Assembly: GCA_934249265.1 (NCBI GenBank) | Contig: CAKQKQ010000024.1 | Location: 1 to 22,807, forward strand | Source of the DNA: an uncultured Clostridia bacterium | Lineage (GTDB): Bacteria > Bacillota > Clostridia > Christensenellales > Borkfalkiaceae | DNA length: 22,807 nucleotides | Direction: 5' to 3' | Shown: positions 7,659-15,061 of the stretch, piece by piece | Layout: every line of letters begins with the position of its first letter | Numbering within the stretch: the stretch's first letter is position 1 | Notes under the pieces: model-generated | The model's input: the letters and a program-made list of their open reading frames with translations, nothing else | What the model was told of the DNA's origin: nothing | Databases searched by the model: none | Program-made: the position numbers and the translations under genes

Positions 7659-8123
7659 ATGAATTCTGAAAAGTTAGACGATATAGACATGAAGATTTTA
7701 AACATTTTGCATCACAACGCAAGACTTTCGGCAAAAGCCATTGCCGAGCAAGTTTTCGTGTCCGCGCCGACGGTCGCTTTGAGAATTGACGCGATGATTA
7801 AAAGCGGAATAATTCAAGGTTATTACACAAAAATCAATCCGCAAATAATCGGCAATTACATCAAGGCATTTATCGATATGGAAGTTGCGCCCGAGCGGAA
7901 GAACGTGCTTTACGATTATCTCGCTTCGTGTCCGCAAGTAATCGAGTGTAACCACGTCACGGGCGAATATTCGGTGCTTATCGAGGCGATTTTTAAAAGT
8001 ACCAACGAAATGGACAAGTTTATCACGGTAATGCAAACGTACGGTAGGACGAAAACGCAAATAGTTTTTTCCACGATTATAGACCACAGAGACTTTTCTC
8101 TCGGCGATGACATGTTAAAGTGA
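7659..8123 (+). CDS. Lrp/AsnC family transcriptional regulator
   Basis: A 154-residue feast/famine-type DNA-binding regulator. Residues 1-60 form the AsnC-type winged helix (DDIDMKILNILHHNARLS, recognition helix around VSAPTVALRIDAM). Residues about 65-145 form the RAM ligand domain (ECNHVTGEYSVLIEA...). The start is ATG 7659 after AGGAGGT at 7649-7655; a TTG-started extension to 7608 is not supported. It is 18 bp upstream of the methionine aminopeptidase gene, so the two are probably co-transcribed. It may also act on the divergent aspA, as Lrp-type proteins often respond to amino acids, but no operator was identified. The effector is unknown. Confidence 0.92.
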   Translation: MNSEKLDDIDMKILNILHHNARLSAKAIAEQVFVSAPTVALRIDAMIKSGIIQGYYTKINPQIIGNYIKAFIDMEVAPERKNVLYDYLASCPQVIECNHVTGEYSVLIEAIFKSTNEMDKFITVMQTYGRTKTQIVFSTIIDHRDFSLGDDMLK

Positions 8124-8141
8124 GGGTAAAAAGTAAATAAT

Positions 8142-9005
8142 ATGAGAGACAACGAATTATGCTGGTGCAAAAGCGGTAAGTTTTACTGCGATTGCCATAA
8201 ACAATTTGATATCATACTCAACGATTTAAGAAGAAAGGGCAAAGTCGTGCCCGAAAGGCGTCTTATTAAAAACGCCGAACAAATCGAGGGTATAAGAAAA
8301 GCGGGTAAAGTCAATTCGATGGTGCTTGACGAGGTCGAGAAAAACATACGCGAGGGTATGACCACTCAACAAATCGACGATATCGTAAGCGAGTGCACCA
8401 AAGATTTGGGCGGTATTCCCGCGCCGCTCGGTTATGAAGGTTATCCGAAAAGCGTTTGCACTTCGGTAAACGACCAAGTGTGCCACGGTATTCCTTCTAA
8501 TAAAGTTATTTTAAAAAGCGGAGATATCGTCAACGTCGATTGCACGACTATAGTTGACGGTTATTACGGTGACGCTTCGAGAATGTTTATCATAGGCGAA
8601 GCGAGCGAAGATGCGAAAAAACTTGTGCGAGTCACCAAAGAATGTCTTGACCTTGCCACTTCGAAATTGCAACCTTATTGCCATTTAGGCGATATCGGAT
8701 ATTTTGTGAGCAAACACGCAAAAGAAAACGGTTTCAGCGTTGTGGAAGAGGTTGGCGGACACGGCGTGGGACTTCAAATGCACGAAGACCCTTACGTTTG
8801 CCACGTAGGAAAGTATGGAAAAGGCATGGTGCTTACCCCGGGTATGGTGTTTACTATCGAGCCGATGATAAATCAAGGCAGCAGACACATTTTCGTTGAC
8901 AACAGCGACGGCTGGACGATTTATACCGACGACGGCAAACTTTCCGCTCAATACGAATACACCATTGTATTGACCGAAACGGGCTATGAAATTTTGAGTA
9001 AATAA
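8142..9005 (+). CDS. map: Type I methionine aminopeptidase with N-terminal SEC-C zinc motif
   Basis: Removes the initiator methionine from new proteins. Residues 1-20 carry the SEC-C-type zinc motif (CWCKSGKFYCDCH, Cys 7, 9, 16, 18 and His 19), thought to help ribosome binding. The catalytic pita-bread domain has the five metal ligands D133, D144, H207 (GGHGVG), E240 (FTIEP) and E272, and the substrate-side H115. The protein is 287 aa, usual for SEC-C forms. The ribosome site is poor: GAGGG overlaps the end of the upstream regulator gene about 15 bases from the ATG, suggesting translational coupling. Whether this is the housekeeping copy cannot be seen. Confidence 0.93.
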   Translation: MRDNELCWCKSGKFYCDCHKQFDIILNDLRRKGKVVPERRLIKNAEQIEGIRKAGKVNSMVLDEVEKNIREGMTTQQIDDIVSECTKDLGGIPAPLGYEGYPKSVCTSVNDQVCHGIPSNKVILKSGDIVNVDCTTIVDGYYGDASRMFIIGEASEDAKKLVRVTKECLDLATSKLQPYCHLGDIGYFVSKHAKENGFSVVEEVGGHGVGLQMHEDPYVCHVGKYGKGMVLTPGMVFTIEPMINQGSRHIFVDNSDGWTIYTDDGKLSAQYEYTIVLTETGYEILSK

Positions 9006-9057
9006 AACGACCGAATATGTGCATTTGTAAACGCCTAAAAATTTGGTTTTTGACGCG

Positions 9058-9081
9058 TTTACGCAATACGTATTTAGCAAA
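9058..9081 (+). repeat. Dispersed TACGTA palindrome, copy 4
   Basis: Core TTTAC, GC, AATACGTATT, TA, GCAAA with outer arms TTTGACGCG and AATGGCAAA. It lies 53 bp after the map stop, in map orientation. It is slightly diverged in the right arm. Confidence 0.8.
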
Positions 9082-9465
9082 AATGGCAAAAATATTGATT
9101 TTAAACCGCAAGAAATTCATTTTTTGTCGCGCTTTTGCGGCGAAATAATTTCCGCTTTGCGGTTAGGTTTTTGTGAAAACTCTATAGCGACGATTAAAAC
9201 GTATTGGGATAGAGATTAAACAAAAGCCAATTTATTTCAAAAACAGTTAGTTGTGGCTAATCGGGTTTTATACCGTCGATTAAAAGACAATTAAAACGAT
9301 TTAATTTTTATGTCGCAGATAAAAACGCTTTAATTTTTATAACATAGTTTTATGGCGTTAATGTCATCGTTTTATGGCGGCGTTTTATGACGGCGATTAA
9401 GGCAACTAATAATGACAAATTAAAACGAATAAAAAAATTTTATAAATAGAGGTGATTTTATAAAA
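9082..9465. other. Low-complexity leader region ahead of the copper ATPase
   Basis: No gene is seen. Short motifs recur: GTTTTATGGCG at 9347-9357 and 9369-9379, with a variant (GTTTTATGACG) at 9382; an ATTAAAACG-like word several times; and TTTAATTTTTAT twice (about 9300-9311 and 9330-9340). I could not find a CopY- or CsoR-type operator. The ribosome site of the ATPase gene (AGAGGTGAT) is at about 9448-9456. Confidence 0.4.
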
Positions 9466-11601
9466 ATGAAAAATAAAATAATTAAAATCGGAGGAATGCA
9501 TTGCGTAAGATGCTCGAAAGCGGTTGAAAGGGCACTTTCATCAGTTGACGGCGTAGAAGAAGCAAGCGTAAACTTTTCTACCGAAAAAGCGTATGTAAAA
9601 TACGACGAAACCAAAGTGACCGCAAAAATGCTGAATAAAGCGGTAAAGGGCGCGGGATATAGCGTCGTTGAAGACGAAGAGGAATTTAGAAGAAAAGAAC
9701 TTTTAAAAGCAAAAATAGAAATTTTTGTATCATTTTTCTTTGCTATACCTTTCATACTCATGATGTTCACCATGTTCTTTTTGCCGAAGACGCAACTCAA
9801 TGCGTTTTTGCACAACGGCATTTTGCAATTTGCATTTGCAACGCCCGTGCAACTGCTTATCGGCAGTAAGTTTTACATCGGCGCGTTTAAGTCGATAAAA
9901 AATAAAAGCGTGGGTATGGACTTGCTCGTCGCATTGGGTACGACCATTGCGTACGTGTACAGTTGCATAAATTTATTTACCGGAAAACACATGTATTATT
10001 TTGAAAGTTCGGTGTTTATAATCGCGTTTGTCAACCTTGGAAGATTTTTGGAACTCAAGGCGAAAATGAAAACTTCGGACAGCATAACGATGCTTTTAAA
10101 CCTTGCGCCAAAGACGGTAAACGTGTTAAACGAAAACAAAGAGGAAGTAAAATTACCCCTCGACCAACTTAAAAAAGGCGACTTATTCGTAGTGCGTGCG
10201 GGCGAGAGTATCGCCACCGACGGGACAGTTTTGGAAGGTACGTGTGCTGTAAACGAGTCAATGCTCACGGGTGAAAGTTTGCCAAAGACAGCAACTGCGG
10301 GCTGTAAAGTTTACGGCGGAACTATTGTCGATACGGGTATGATGACCGTTCAAGCGGAGAAAGTCGGCAACGATACAAAACTTGCCGAAATTGCAAAACT
10401 CGTTGAAAATGCGCAAAACGGAAAAGCCTCGGCGCAAAGACTTGCCGACAAAGTTTCGGCGATTTTCGTGCCGACGGTAATAAGCATTGCGGTCGTGGTA
10501 TTCATTATAAATTTATTGGCAACTTCACTTTTAGGTCAATCGTTGTCACGTGCGGTTGCGGTGCTTGTAATCGCTTGTCCGTGCGCATTGGGTTTGGCTA
10601 CGCCGACCGCGCTTACGGTAGGCGTTGGCAGAGCGTCTAAAAGCGGCGTATTGATTAAATCGGCAGACACGCTTGAAAAATTAAGCACGGTAAAGACGGT
10701 CGTGTTCGACAAAACGGGTACGCTCACTTACGGCGAGCCTAAAGTGGTTGAATTTAAAGAAATAGAAAAAACCGAAAACATAGGCAGCATAATTCGCTCG
10801 ATAGAAAGCCGTTCGTCGCACCCCCTTGCTCGTTCGGTTTGCGCTTATTTTAAAGACAGCGAAATAGTGGAAGTAAACGATTATTCGGAGATAATAGGTT
10901 ACGGCGTAAAGGCTAACGTTGACGGAAAAACGGTGTATATCGGCAGCAGTAAATGGATAAACAGCCTCGGCATCATCGTGCCTACCGAAGTAAAAGAATA
11001 TCAAAAAGCGGGTCAAACCGCGCTTACCGTGAGAATTGAGGATAAAATCGTTGCGGTAATCGTGCTTGAAGACCAAATTAAAGAGGACGCAAAAGATGCG
11101 GTTAACTCATTAAAGTCGAGCGGTTTGCGCACGGTAATGGCAACCGGCGACAACAAGTATACCGCAATGGCGATTTCGGAAAAAACGGATATCGACGAAG
11201 TGTATGCCGACGTAGAGCCGTCGTATAAAGTCGAAGTAATTAAAAATCATCAAACCGACGGCGGAGTAGCGTTTGTCGGCGACGGAATAAACGACAGCCC
11301 CGCTTTGGCGAGTGCAGACGTAGGAATTGCGATCGGCGGCGGTATGGATATCGCTATCGAAAGCGGCGATGTGGTGCTTTTAAACGAAAAACTTTCAAGC
11401 GTATCGTTTGCAATTAAACTTTCTCGCGCAACGATGAGAAAAATTAAACAAAATTTGTTCTGGGCGTTTTTCTACAACGTAATCACGATTCCTCTTGCGG
11501 GTTGCGGATTATTGTCTCCCGTAATTGCGGGTTTGTGCATGGCGATGAGTTCGTTGTGCGTCGTTACAAACTCGCTACTCATTTATAGAGTAAAGGCGTA
11601 A
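9466..11601 (+). CDS. copA: Copper-translocating P1B-type ATPase
   Basis: Exports Cu(I) across the cytoplasmic membrane using ATP. It has 711 residues. The N-terminal heavy-metal-associated domain carries MHCVRC (C13, C16); only one such domain is present. The actuator motif TGES is at 268-271, the transmembrane CPC at 371-373, and the phosphorylation site DKTGT at 415. An SSHPLA motif and the hinge GDGIND (605-610) follow. The late membrane segments contain YN (FFYNVITIPLAG) and MSS (AMSSLCVV), the pair that marks Cu(I) rather than Zn/Cd pumps. No copper regulator or chaperone gene adjoins it. A palindrome copy and a terminator hairpin follow directly. Confidence 0.94.
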   Translation: MKNKIIKIGGMHCVRCSKAVERALSSVDGVEEASVNFSTEKAYVKYDETKVTAKMLNKAVKGAGYSVVEDEEEFRRKELLKAKIEIFVSFFFAIPFILMMFTMFFLPKTQLNAFLHNGILQFAFATPVQLLIGSKFYIGAFKSIKNKSVGMDLLVALGTTIAYVYSCINLFTGKHMYYFESSVFIIAFVNLGRFLELKAKMKTSDSITMLLNLAPKTVNVLNENKEEVKLPLDQLKKGDLFVVRAGESIATDGTVLEGTCAVNESMLTGESLPKTATAGCKVYGGTIVDTGMMTVQAEKVGNDTKLAEIAKLVENAQNGKASAQRLADKVSAIFVPTVISIAVVVFIINLLATSLLGQSLSRAVAVLVIACPCALGLATPTALTVGVGRASKSGVLIKSADTLEKLSTVKTVVFDKTGTLTYGEPKVVEFKEIEKTENIGSIIRSIESRSSHPLARSVCAYFKDSEIVEVNDYSEIIGYGVKANVDGKTVYIGSSKWINSLGIIVPTEVKEYQKAGQTALTVRIEDKIVAVIVLEDQIKEDAKDAVNSLKSSGLRTVMATGDNKYTAMAISEKTDIDEVYADVEPSYKVEVIKNHQTDGGVAFVGDGINDSPALASADVGIAIGGGMDIAIESGDVVLLNEKLSSVSFAIKLSRATMRKIKQNLFWAFFYNVITIPLAGCGLLSPVIAGLCMAMSSLCVVTNSLLIYRVKA

Positions 11602-11609
11602 TTGTTGGT

Positions 11610-11633
11610 TTTACGACGTACGTATTTAGTAAA
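11610..11633 (+). repeat. Dispersed TACGTA palindrome, copy 5
   Basis: The most diverged left arm (TTTACGACG before TACGTA), with a conserved right arm ATTTAGTAAAAATGACAAA. It begins 9 bp after the copA stop, in copA orientation, and is followed 17 bp later by a hairpin terminator. Confidence 0.8.
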
Positions 11634-11649
11634 AATGACAAAATTGTTT

Positions 11650-11672
11650 CAGCCGCCGATTATCGGCGGCTG
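11650..11672 (+). terminator. Terminator after copA
   Basis: A perfect 10-bp GC-rich stem, CAGCCGCCGA with TCGGCGGCTG, loop TTA. It is followed by the weak U-tract AATTATATATT. Confidence 0.72.
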
Positions 11673-11844
11673 AATTATATATTAAAAACGCTTGCATTTA
11701 AAAGACTTTTGTTTTAAACTAATAGGAGATAAATAAAAATTATTAAATTTTAAGTTGTGCTAAAACGTTCTATTAATTATTATCAATTTAAAGACAAAAA
11801 GTTTAAAGACAAAAAAGTTTGTGCTATTTGTTTAGGAGGAATAC

Positions 11845-13212
11845 ATGGATTGGCGAAAGACTGTAAACGATGAAAAAAATTATTTAATCGACGACGCTGT
11901 AAAAACGGAAGAATTGGTAAACGAAATTTCGGAAAACGACGTTGCCGAGATTAAAAATTATATTCGTGATTTGGATAAACAAATAGACGATTTGCAGAAA
12001 TCGAAATATAATGCGGGCGCAATTCTCGATTATTATTCTTATAAAAAACACAACTATAAATCCGACGAAATAAAAGAGTTTATAAAAGAAGACGGAGAGT
12101 ATTTAAAGACCGCCGACGCTATCAAAAAGTTTTATAATGATAACGACGACAATATGTTCGGTTATCCCTCTAACAACTTGACCGACTCGTACTTGGTGCA
12201 ATACTTAAAGTATTCCGAATCGTCTTTGGGTCTTATGAACAACTGCGGCGACCCGTTTGAAAACGGCAACTACAAGTTGGACAATAAGAAAATAGAAAAT
12301 AAAATAGTCAACGTTTTCGCAAAAAAATTCGGCTGGGGCGATAACTGTTGGGGTTACGTTACTTCGGGCGGAACGGAAGGCAATTATTGGGGGCTTAATC
12401 AAGGTTTAACGCAATTGCCCGACGCTTACGTTGTGTATTCTTCGGACACGCATTACAGCGTGGATAAATACGTAAACGGCATTTGCAAAATGCAAGACAA
12501 ATCGATTATAATCGACGCCGACGAAGACGGAAGAATGAACGTAGACAAGTTTTTGCAAGCGGTTGAAAAATATAAAGACGAAATGCGCAAAAACGGCGTA
12601 GTGCTTGCGCTTACTTTCGGCACAACTTTTACGGGGGCGATCGACCCCGTGTGGCAACTTACGGATATTTTAAAACAAAACGGAATAAAATTTTACTGTC
12701 ATTTGGACGCGGCGAATTTCGGCGGAATGACAATGGAAGAGAGTTTTGTGCATAAAATTGCCGAAAACGTAAATTCTATTTCGGTTAGTTTACATAAATT
12801 TATCGGGACGAGCGTCGTAAACGGCGTGCTGCTTGCAAGAGATTTAAACCGAGATAATCTTATCGATTACATAGGTCAAAACGACACCACGATTTTAGGG
12901 TCGAGGACTTTCCCGCCGTTTTCCACTTATCAAAAAGTTGTCGAAACGGCAAAGCGCAACAGCGAAGAAGAGTGCTTTAAAAACGCTTTATATTTTGAAA
13001 AACTTTTGCAGCAAAACGGCATAAAATATTTCAGAAACGACAAGTCTAACATATTTGTGTTTGACAATTTAACCGAAGAAATTTGCAAAAAATATCAACT
13101 TGCAAGGCATATCGATAAAAAGCACAACAAGGCGTTTACGCACGTGATAATCATGCCCGCAAAAACCAAAGAAGTGATAGAAAACTTGGTAAACGACATT
13201 AAAAACATGTAA
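11845..13212 (+). CDS. PLP-dependent decarboxylase, histidine-decarboxylase-like
   Basis: A group II pyridoxal-phosphate decarboxylase most like the Gram-negative (Morganella-type) histidine decarboxylases, which make histamine and CO2. It has 455 residues. An extra N-terminal stretch of about 85-100 residues, partly helical and charged, precedes the catalytic domain. The catalytic domain shows FGYPSN, NNCGDPF, WGYVTSGGTEGN, SSDTHYSVDK, the cofactor-pairing Asp in HLDAANFGG (D288), and the Schiff-base lysine in SLHKF (K318). ILGSR also matches histidine decarboxylases. Start ATG 11845 follows TAGGAGGA closely. No histidine/histamine antiporter lies beside it, so an acid-resistance operon is not evident. 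Substrate is inferred from motif similarity only; other small amino acids remain possible. Confidence 0.82.
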   Translation: MDWRKTVNDEKNYLIDDAVKTEELVNEISENDVAEIKNYIRDLDKQIDDLQKSKYNAGAILDYYSYKKHNYKSDEIKEFIKEDGEYLKTADAIKKFYNDNDDNMFGYPSNNLTDSYLVQYLKYSESSLGLMNNCGDPFENGNYKLDNKKIENKIVNVFAKKFGWGDNCWGYVTSGGTEGNYWGLNQGLTQLPDAYVVYSSDTHYSVDKYVNGICKMQDKSIIIDADEDGRMNVDKFLQAVEKYKDEMRKNGVVLALTFGTTFTGAIDPVWQLTDILKQNGIKFYCHLDAANFGGMTMEESFVHKIAENVNSISVSLHKFIGTSVVNGVLLARDLNRDNLIDYIGQNDTTILGSRTFPPFSTYQKVVETAKRNSEEECFKNALYFEKLLQQNGIKYFRNDKSNIFVFDNLTEEICKKYQLARHIDKKHNKAFTHVIIMPAKTKEVIENLVNDIKNM

Positions 13213-13281
13213 AACTTAAAAGGCTAAAAGCGGACTTTTTAATAGATAGCGAAAAATGCTTTTTACCTATAAATCGTCGCG

Positions 13282-13305
13282 TTTACATAATACGTATTGC
13301 GTAAA
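13282..13305 (+). repeat. Dispersed TACGTA palindrome, copy 6
   Basis: The core is identical to copy 2, with outer arms TCGTCGCG and AACGGCA. It lies 70 bp after the decarboxylase stop, in the same orientation, and upstream of the shared hairpin terminator. Confidence 0.85.
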
Positions 13306-13383
13306 AACGGCATTTTTAAAGGTAAAAGCGGCATTATGCGAGCATAAAAAGGAAAATTTAAACTAAATTAATACAATAAAAAG

Positions 13384-13418
13384 GCGGCGTGCTTGCTCTT
13401 AACGAGCAAGCACGCCGC
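13384..13418. terminator. Bidirectional terminator between decarboxylase and flavin reductase
   Basis: A perfect 15-bp stem, GCGGCGTGCTTGCTC with its complement, and a 5-base loop TTAAC. It is preceded by an A-rich run (T-rich on minus) and followed by a T-containing then A-rich run. It serves two converging genes. Confidence 0.85.
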
Positions 13419-13466
13419 TTATACTTTAAAAAAATCGTATCGCTTATATTTTGCAAAAAATTATTG

Positions 13467-13940
13467 TTAATTTTCTATTATTTCGACCACTTCGCCGATA
13501 TACATTCTATGTGGTGCTTCGGTTTGATAATATCTTTGTTTTGCATCTTGAGGAATATTGTTTATTTCAAGGTCGTTAAAATATATCTTTTTGCAAATTA
13601 TACTCAATTTCGCCTCTTTATAAAGTGTGACGTCGTTATGGTTGTAAGGGGTAAGGTTCGCCGTTTTGTCTTTATCGCAGTTTCGACCCGTTGTCGAGCC
13701 CATAATTTTTAAAGCGTTTTTATATTTCTCGTCGTAAAAAGACACGACGAAAAAGTCGTTGCTTTCCATAAAATTATAGGTGTATCGACACGGCTTAACG
13801 TACACGGTGACTACGCTTTTACTCCAAAGCGTGCCCATGCCGCCCCAAGAAACCGTCATAGAATTGTGATTTTTTAAGTCGCCCGCAGTAATGATCGCCC
13901 AATCGTCGTCGAAAATTTTAAAAGGGTTGATATCTTTCAT
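13467..13940 (-). CDS. Flavin reductase-like protein (FMN-binding split barrel)
   Basis: A 157-residue cytoplasmic protein of the flavin reductase family, which usually reduces FMN with NAD(P)H or binds flavin for a partner enzyme. Typical segments are PFKIFDDDWAIITAG, NSMTVSWGGMGTLWSK, a TVYVKPCRYTY strand, and the GRNCDK element near the middle. The start ATG 13940 is preceded on the minus strand by GGAGGTG at good spacing. It converges with the decarboxylase, sharing the hairpin terminator. No flavin-dependent monooxygenase or azoreductase is adjacent, so the physiological partner is unknown. Confidence 0.88.
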   Translation of the reverse strand: MKDINPFKIFDDDWAIITAGDLKNHNSMTVSWGGMGTLWSKSVVTVYVKPCRYTYNFMESNDFFVVSFYDEKYKNALKIMGSTTGRNCDKDKTANLTPYNHNDVTLYKEAKLSIICKKIYFNDLEINNIPQDAKQRYYQTEAPHRMYIGEVVEIIEN

Positions 13941-14170
13941 TTTGCACCTCCGTTTTTTAATGATTATTAACTTGCATCAGTAAAATTATGTTTTTTTTAA
14001 TGGTTATTATGTTTTATTTTAGTGGTTATATTTATATGCCGCGGTTTCGATTTAAAGAATTTTTAAAGGCATCGGGAGAGAGTCTCGTGTTTTTTAAAAT
14101 CGTGGTTTTTATATTCCGTATTTTTTAAAGTCGGCAGAAAACTATTTCGTGTTTTTTTTAAAATCGTTTT
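13941..14170. repeat. Non-coding gap with decayed tandem copies of the araC 3' end
   Basis: Two degenerate copies of the last ~63 bp of the araC-type gene lie directly beyond its stop. The copies align at about 14040-14105, 14106-14168 and (in the gene) 14169-14232, with the shared word CGTGTTYTTTTTAAA at 14086, 14148 and 14213 (spacings 62 and 65). Read on the minus strand they encode LKNTRLSPDAFKN and KKNTK-stop-FSADFKKY, against FKKNTGLSPTDYKK in the gene. The remaining part, up to the flavin reductase gene, is T-rich with short imperfect repeats. Confidence 0.6.
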
Positions 14171-14953
14171 TTATATTTCTTGTTCCTTTTTATAGTCGGT
14201 GGGGGATAAGCCCGTGTTCTTTTTAAAGAACGCCGAAAACGCCAAAATATTGTCAAAGCCGACCGACTGCGCGACTTGCGAAACGTTTAAAGATGAATCT
14301 TTAAGCAAATTTTTTGCGTTTTCGATTTTAATTTTCGTCAAGAAACTCTTTGGCGATTCGCCGTACTTTTTGTTAAATTCTTTATATAAATATGTATGCG
14401 AAACGTGCAAAATTTTGCATATGTCGGTTATTTTTATCGGTTTATAAAAATACACTTCCAAATACCTTTTGGTAAATTGCGCGCAGTCGTAAGAGTCGTT
14501 TTTAGAAAGGTTTGTTTTTATCTGTTTGTTTTCAATTAAGTTGTAAATAATCATTGCGTCGGTGTTTTCGTATCCCGTCGGGCAGTTTGCCGTTATTTCA
14601 ACGCCCAGCAAGCGTATAAAATCGCAAAAATCATAATTGAACACAAAATCTTTATCGCAAGGATAGATTTTTTTGGTCGTTTCATATGCGTTAGGGGATA
14701 AAATTATCCAAAAAAATGCCCACGGGTCTTTATCGTCGGCGTAATAATCGGCAAAATAATTGGGCGGAATAATAAAACCTTGCCCGCTTTTCAACTTCCT
14801 TCCGTTGTAATATCCCGTGCCGTCGGTGACGTAATGAATGATAAATTGATTACGTGAACTTTTTGCAAAAGTAATTTCTTTTTCGTCGGAATAACCCACT
14901 GATAAAACGGTAAAAGAGTGTAATTCGTAGTTAGATAAATATTCGTATCTCAT
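14171..14953 (-). CDS. AraC family transcriptional regulator
   Basis: A 260-residue regulator. The N-terminal half is a cupin-type sugar-sensing domain (HYVTDGTGYYNGRKLKSGQGFIIPP at about 39-63). The C-terminal ~100 residues are the double helix-turn-helix, with ILHVSHTYLYKEFNKKYGESPKSFL (first) and VGFDNILAFSAFFKKNTGLSPTDYKK (second). It is divergent from the GH127-like lipoprotein, with -35 elements that abut, so control of that gene and of itself is likely. The ribosome site is weak (AAGAAAC). The ligand is unknown; sugar sensing is inferred from family and neighbour. Confidence 0.92.
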   Translation of the reverse strand: MRYEYLSNYELHSFTVLSVGYSDEKEITFAKSSRNQFIIHYVTDGTGYYNGRKLKSGQGFIIPPNYFADYYADDKDPWAFFWIILSPNAYETTKKIYPCDKDFVFNYDFCDFIRLLGVEITANCPTGYENTDAMIIYNLIENKQIKTNLSKNDSYDCAQFTKRYLEVYFYKPIKITDICKILHVSHTYLYKEFNKKYGESPKSFLTKIKIENAKNLLKDSSLNVSQVAQSVGFDNILAFSAFFKKNTGLSPTDYKKEQEI

Positions 14954-14979
14954 TTTATTTAGTTTCTTTTTTTACATAT

Positions 14980-15026
14980 AGAGTATCATTTTTTATATTG
15001 CTTGTCAATAGAAACAATGATATACT
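14980..15026. promoter_or_regulatory. Divergent overlapping promoters of araC-type and GH127-like genes
   Basis: Minus strand: TTGACA (15008-15003), 17 bp, TACTCT (14985-14980), driving the regulator. Plus strand: TTGCTT (14998-15003), 17 bp, TATACT (15021-15026), driving the lipoprotein. The -35 elements share base 15003. Flanking both is an imperfect inverted repeat, AGTATCATT (14982-14990) against AATGATATACT (15016-15026), which could be an operator or could just reflect the two -10 boxes. Confidence 0.55.
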
Positions 15027-15061
15027 TGAAGAAAAAAAGGAGATTGCAAGTTGAAAATATT

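Noticed and set aside
7698..8087. A 129-residue minus-strand frame opposite the Lrp/AsnC gene
   Set aside because: It is fully covered by a well-supported plus-strand gene with a clear domain pattern, and no ribosome site was noticed.
8685..9089. A 134-residue minus-strand frame opposite methionine aminopeptidase
   Set aside because: It overlaps the catalytic half of map, where metal-ligand motifs are intact on the plus strand; it is a codon-bias shadow.
9082..9465. A copper-responsive operator before copA
   Set aside because: No TACAnnTGTA (CopY) box or convincing CsoR-type GC-rich palindrome could be found in this stretch.
1249..13305. The recurring palindrome as a CRISPR repeat
   Set aside because: The copies are kilobases apart with genes between them, vary in sequence, and have no uniform spacers or cas genes nearby.
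15002..15061. TTG at 15002 as the start of the GH127-like protein
   Set aside because: It lies inside the predicted promoter, upstream of the likely RNA start, lacks a ribosome site, and adds residues before a normal lipoprotein signal.
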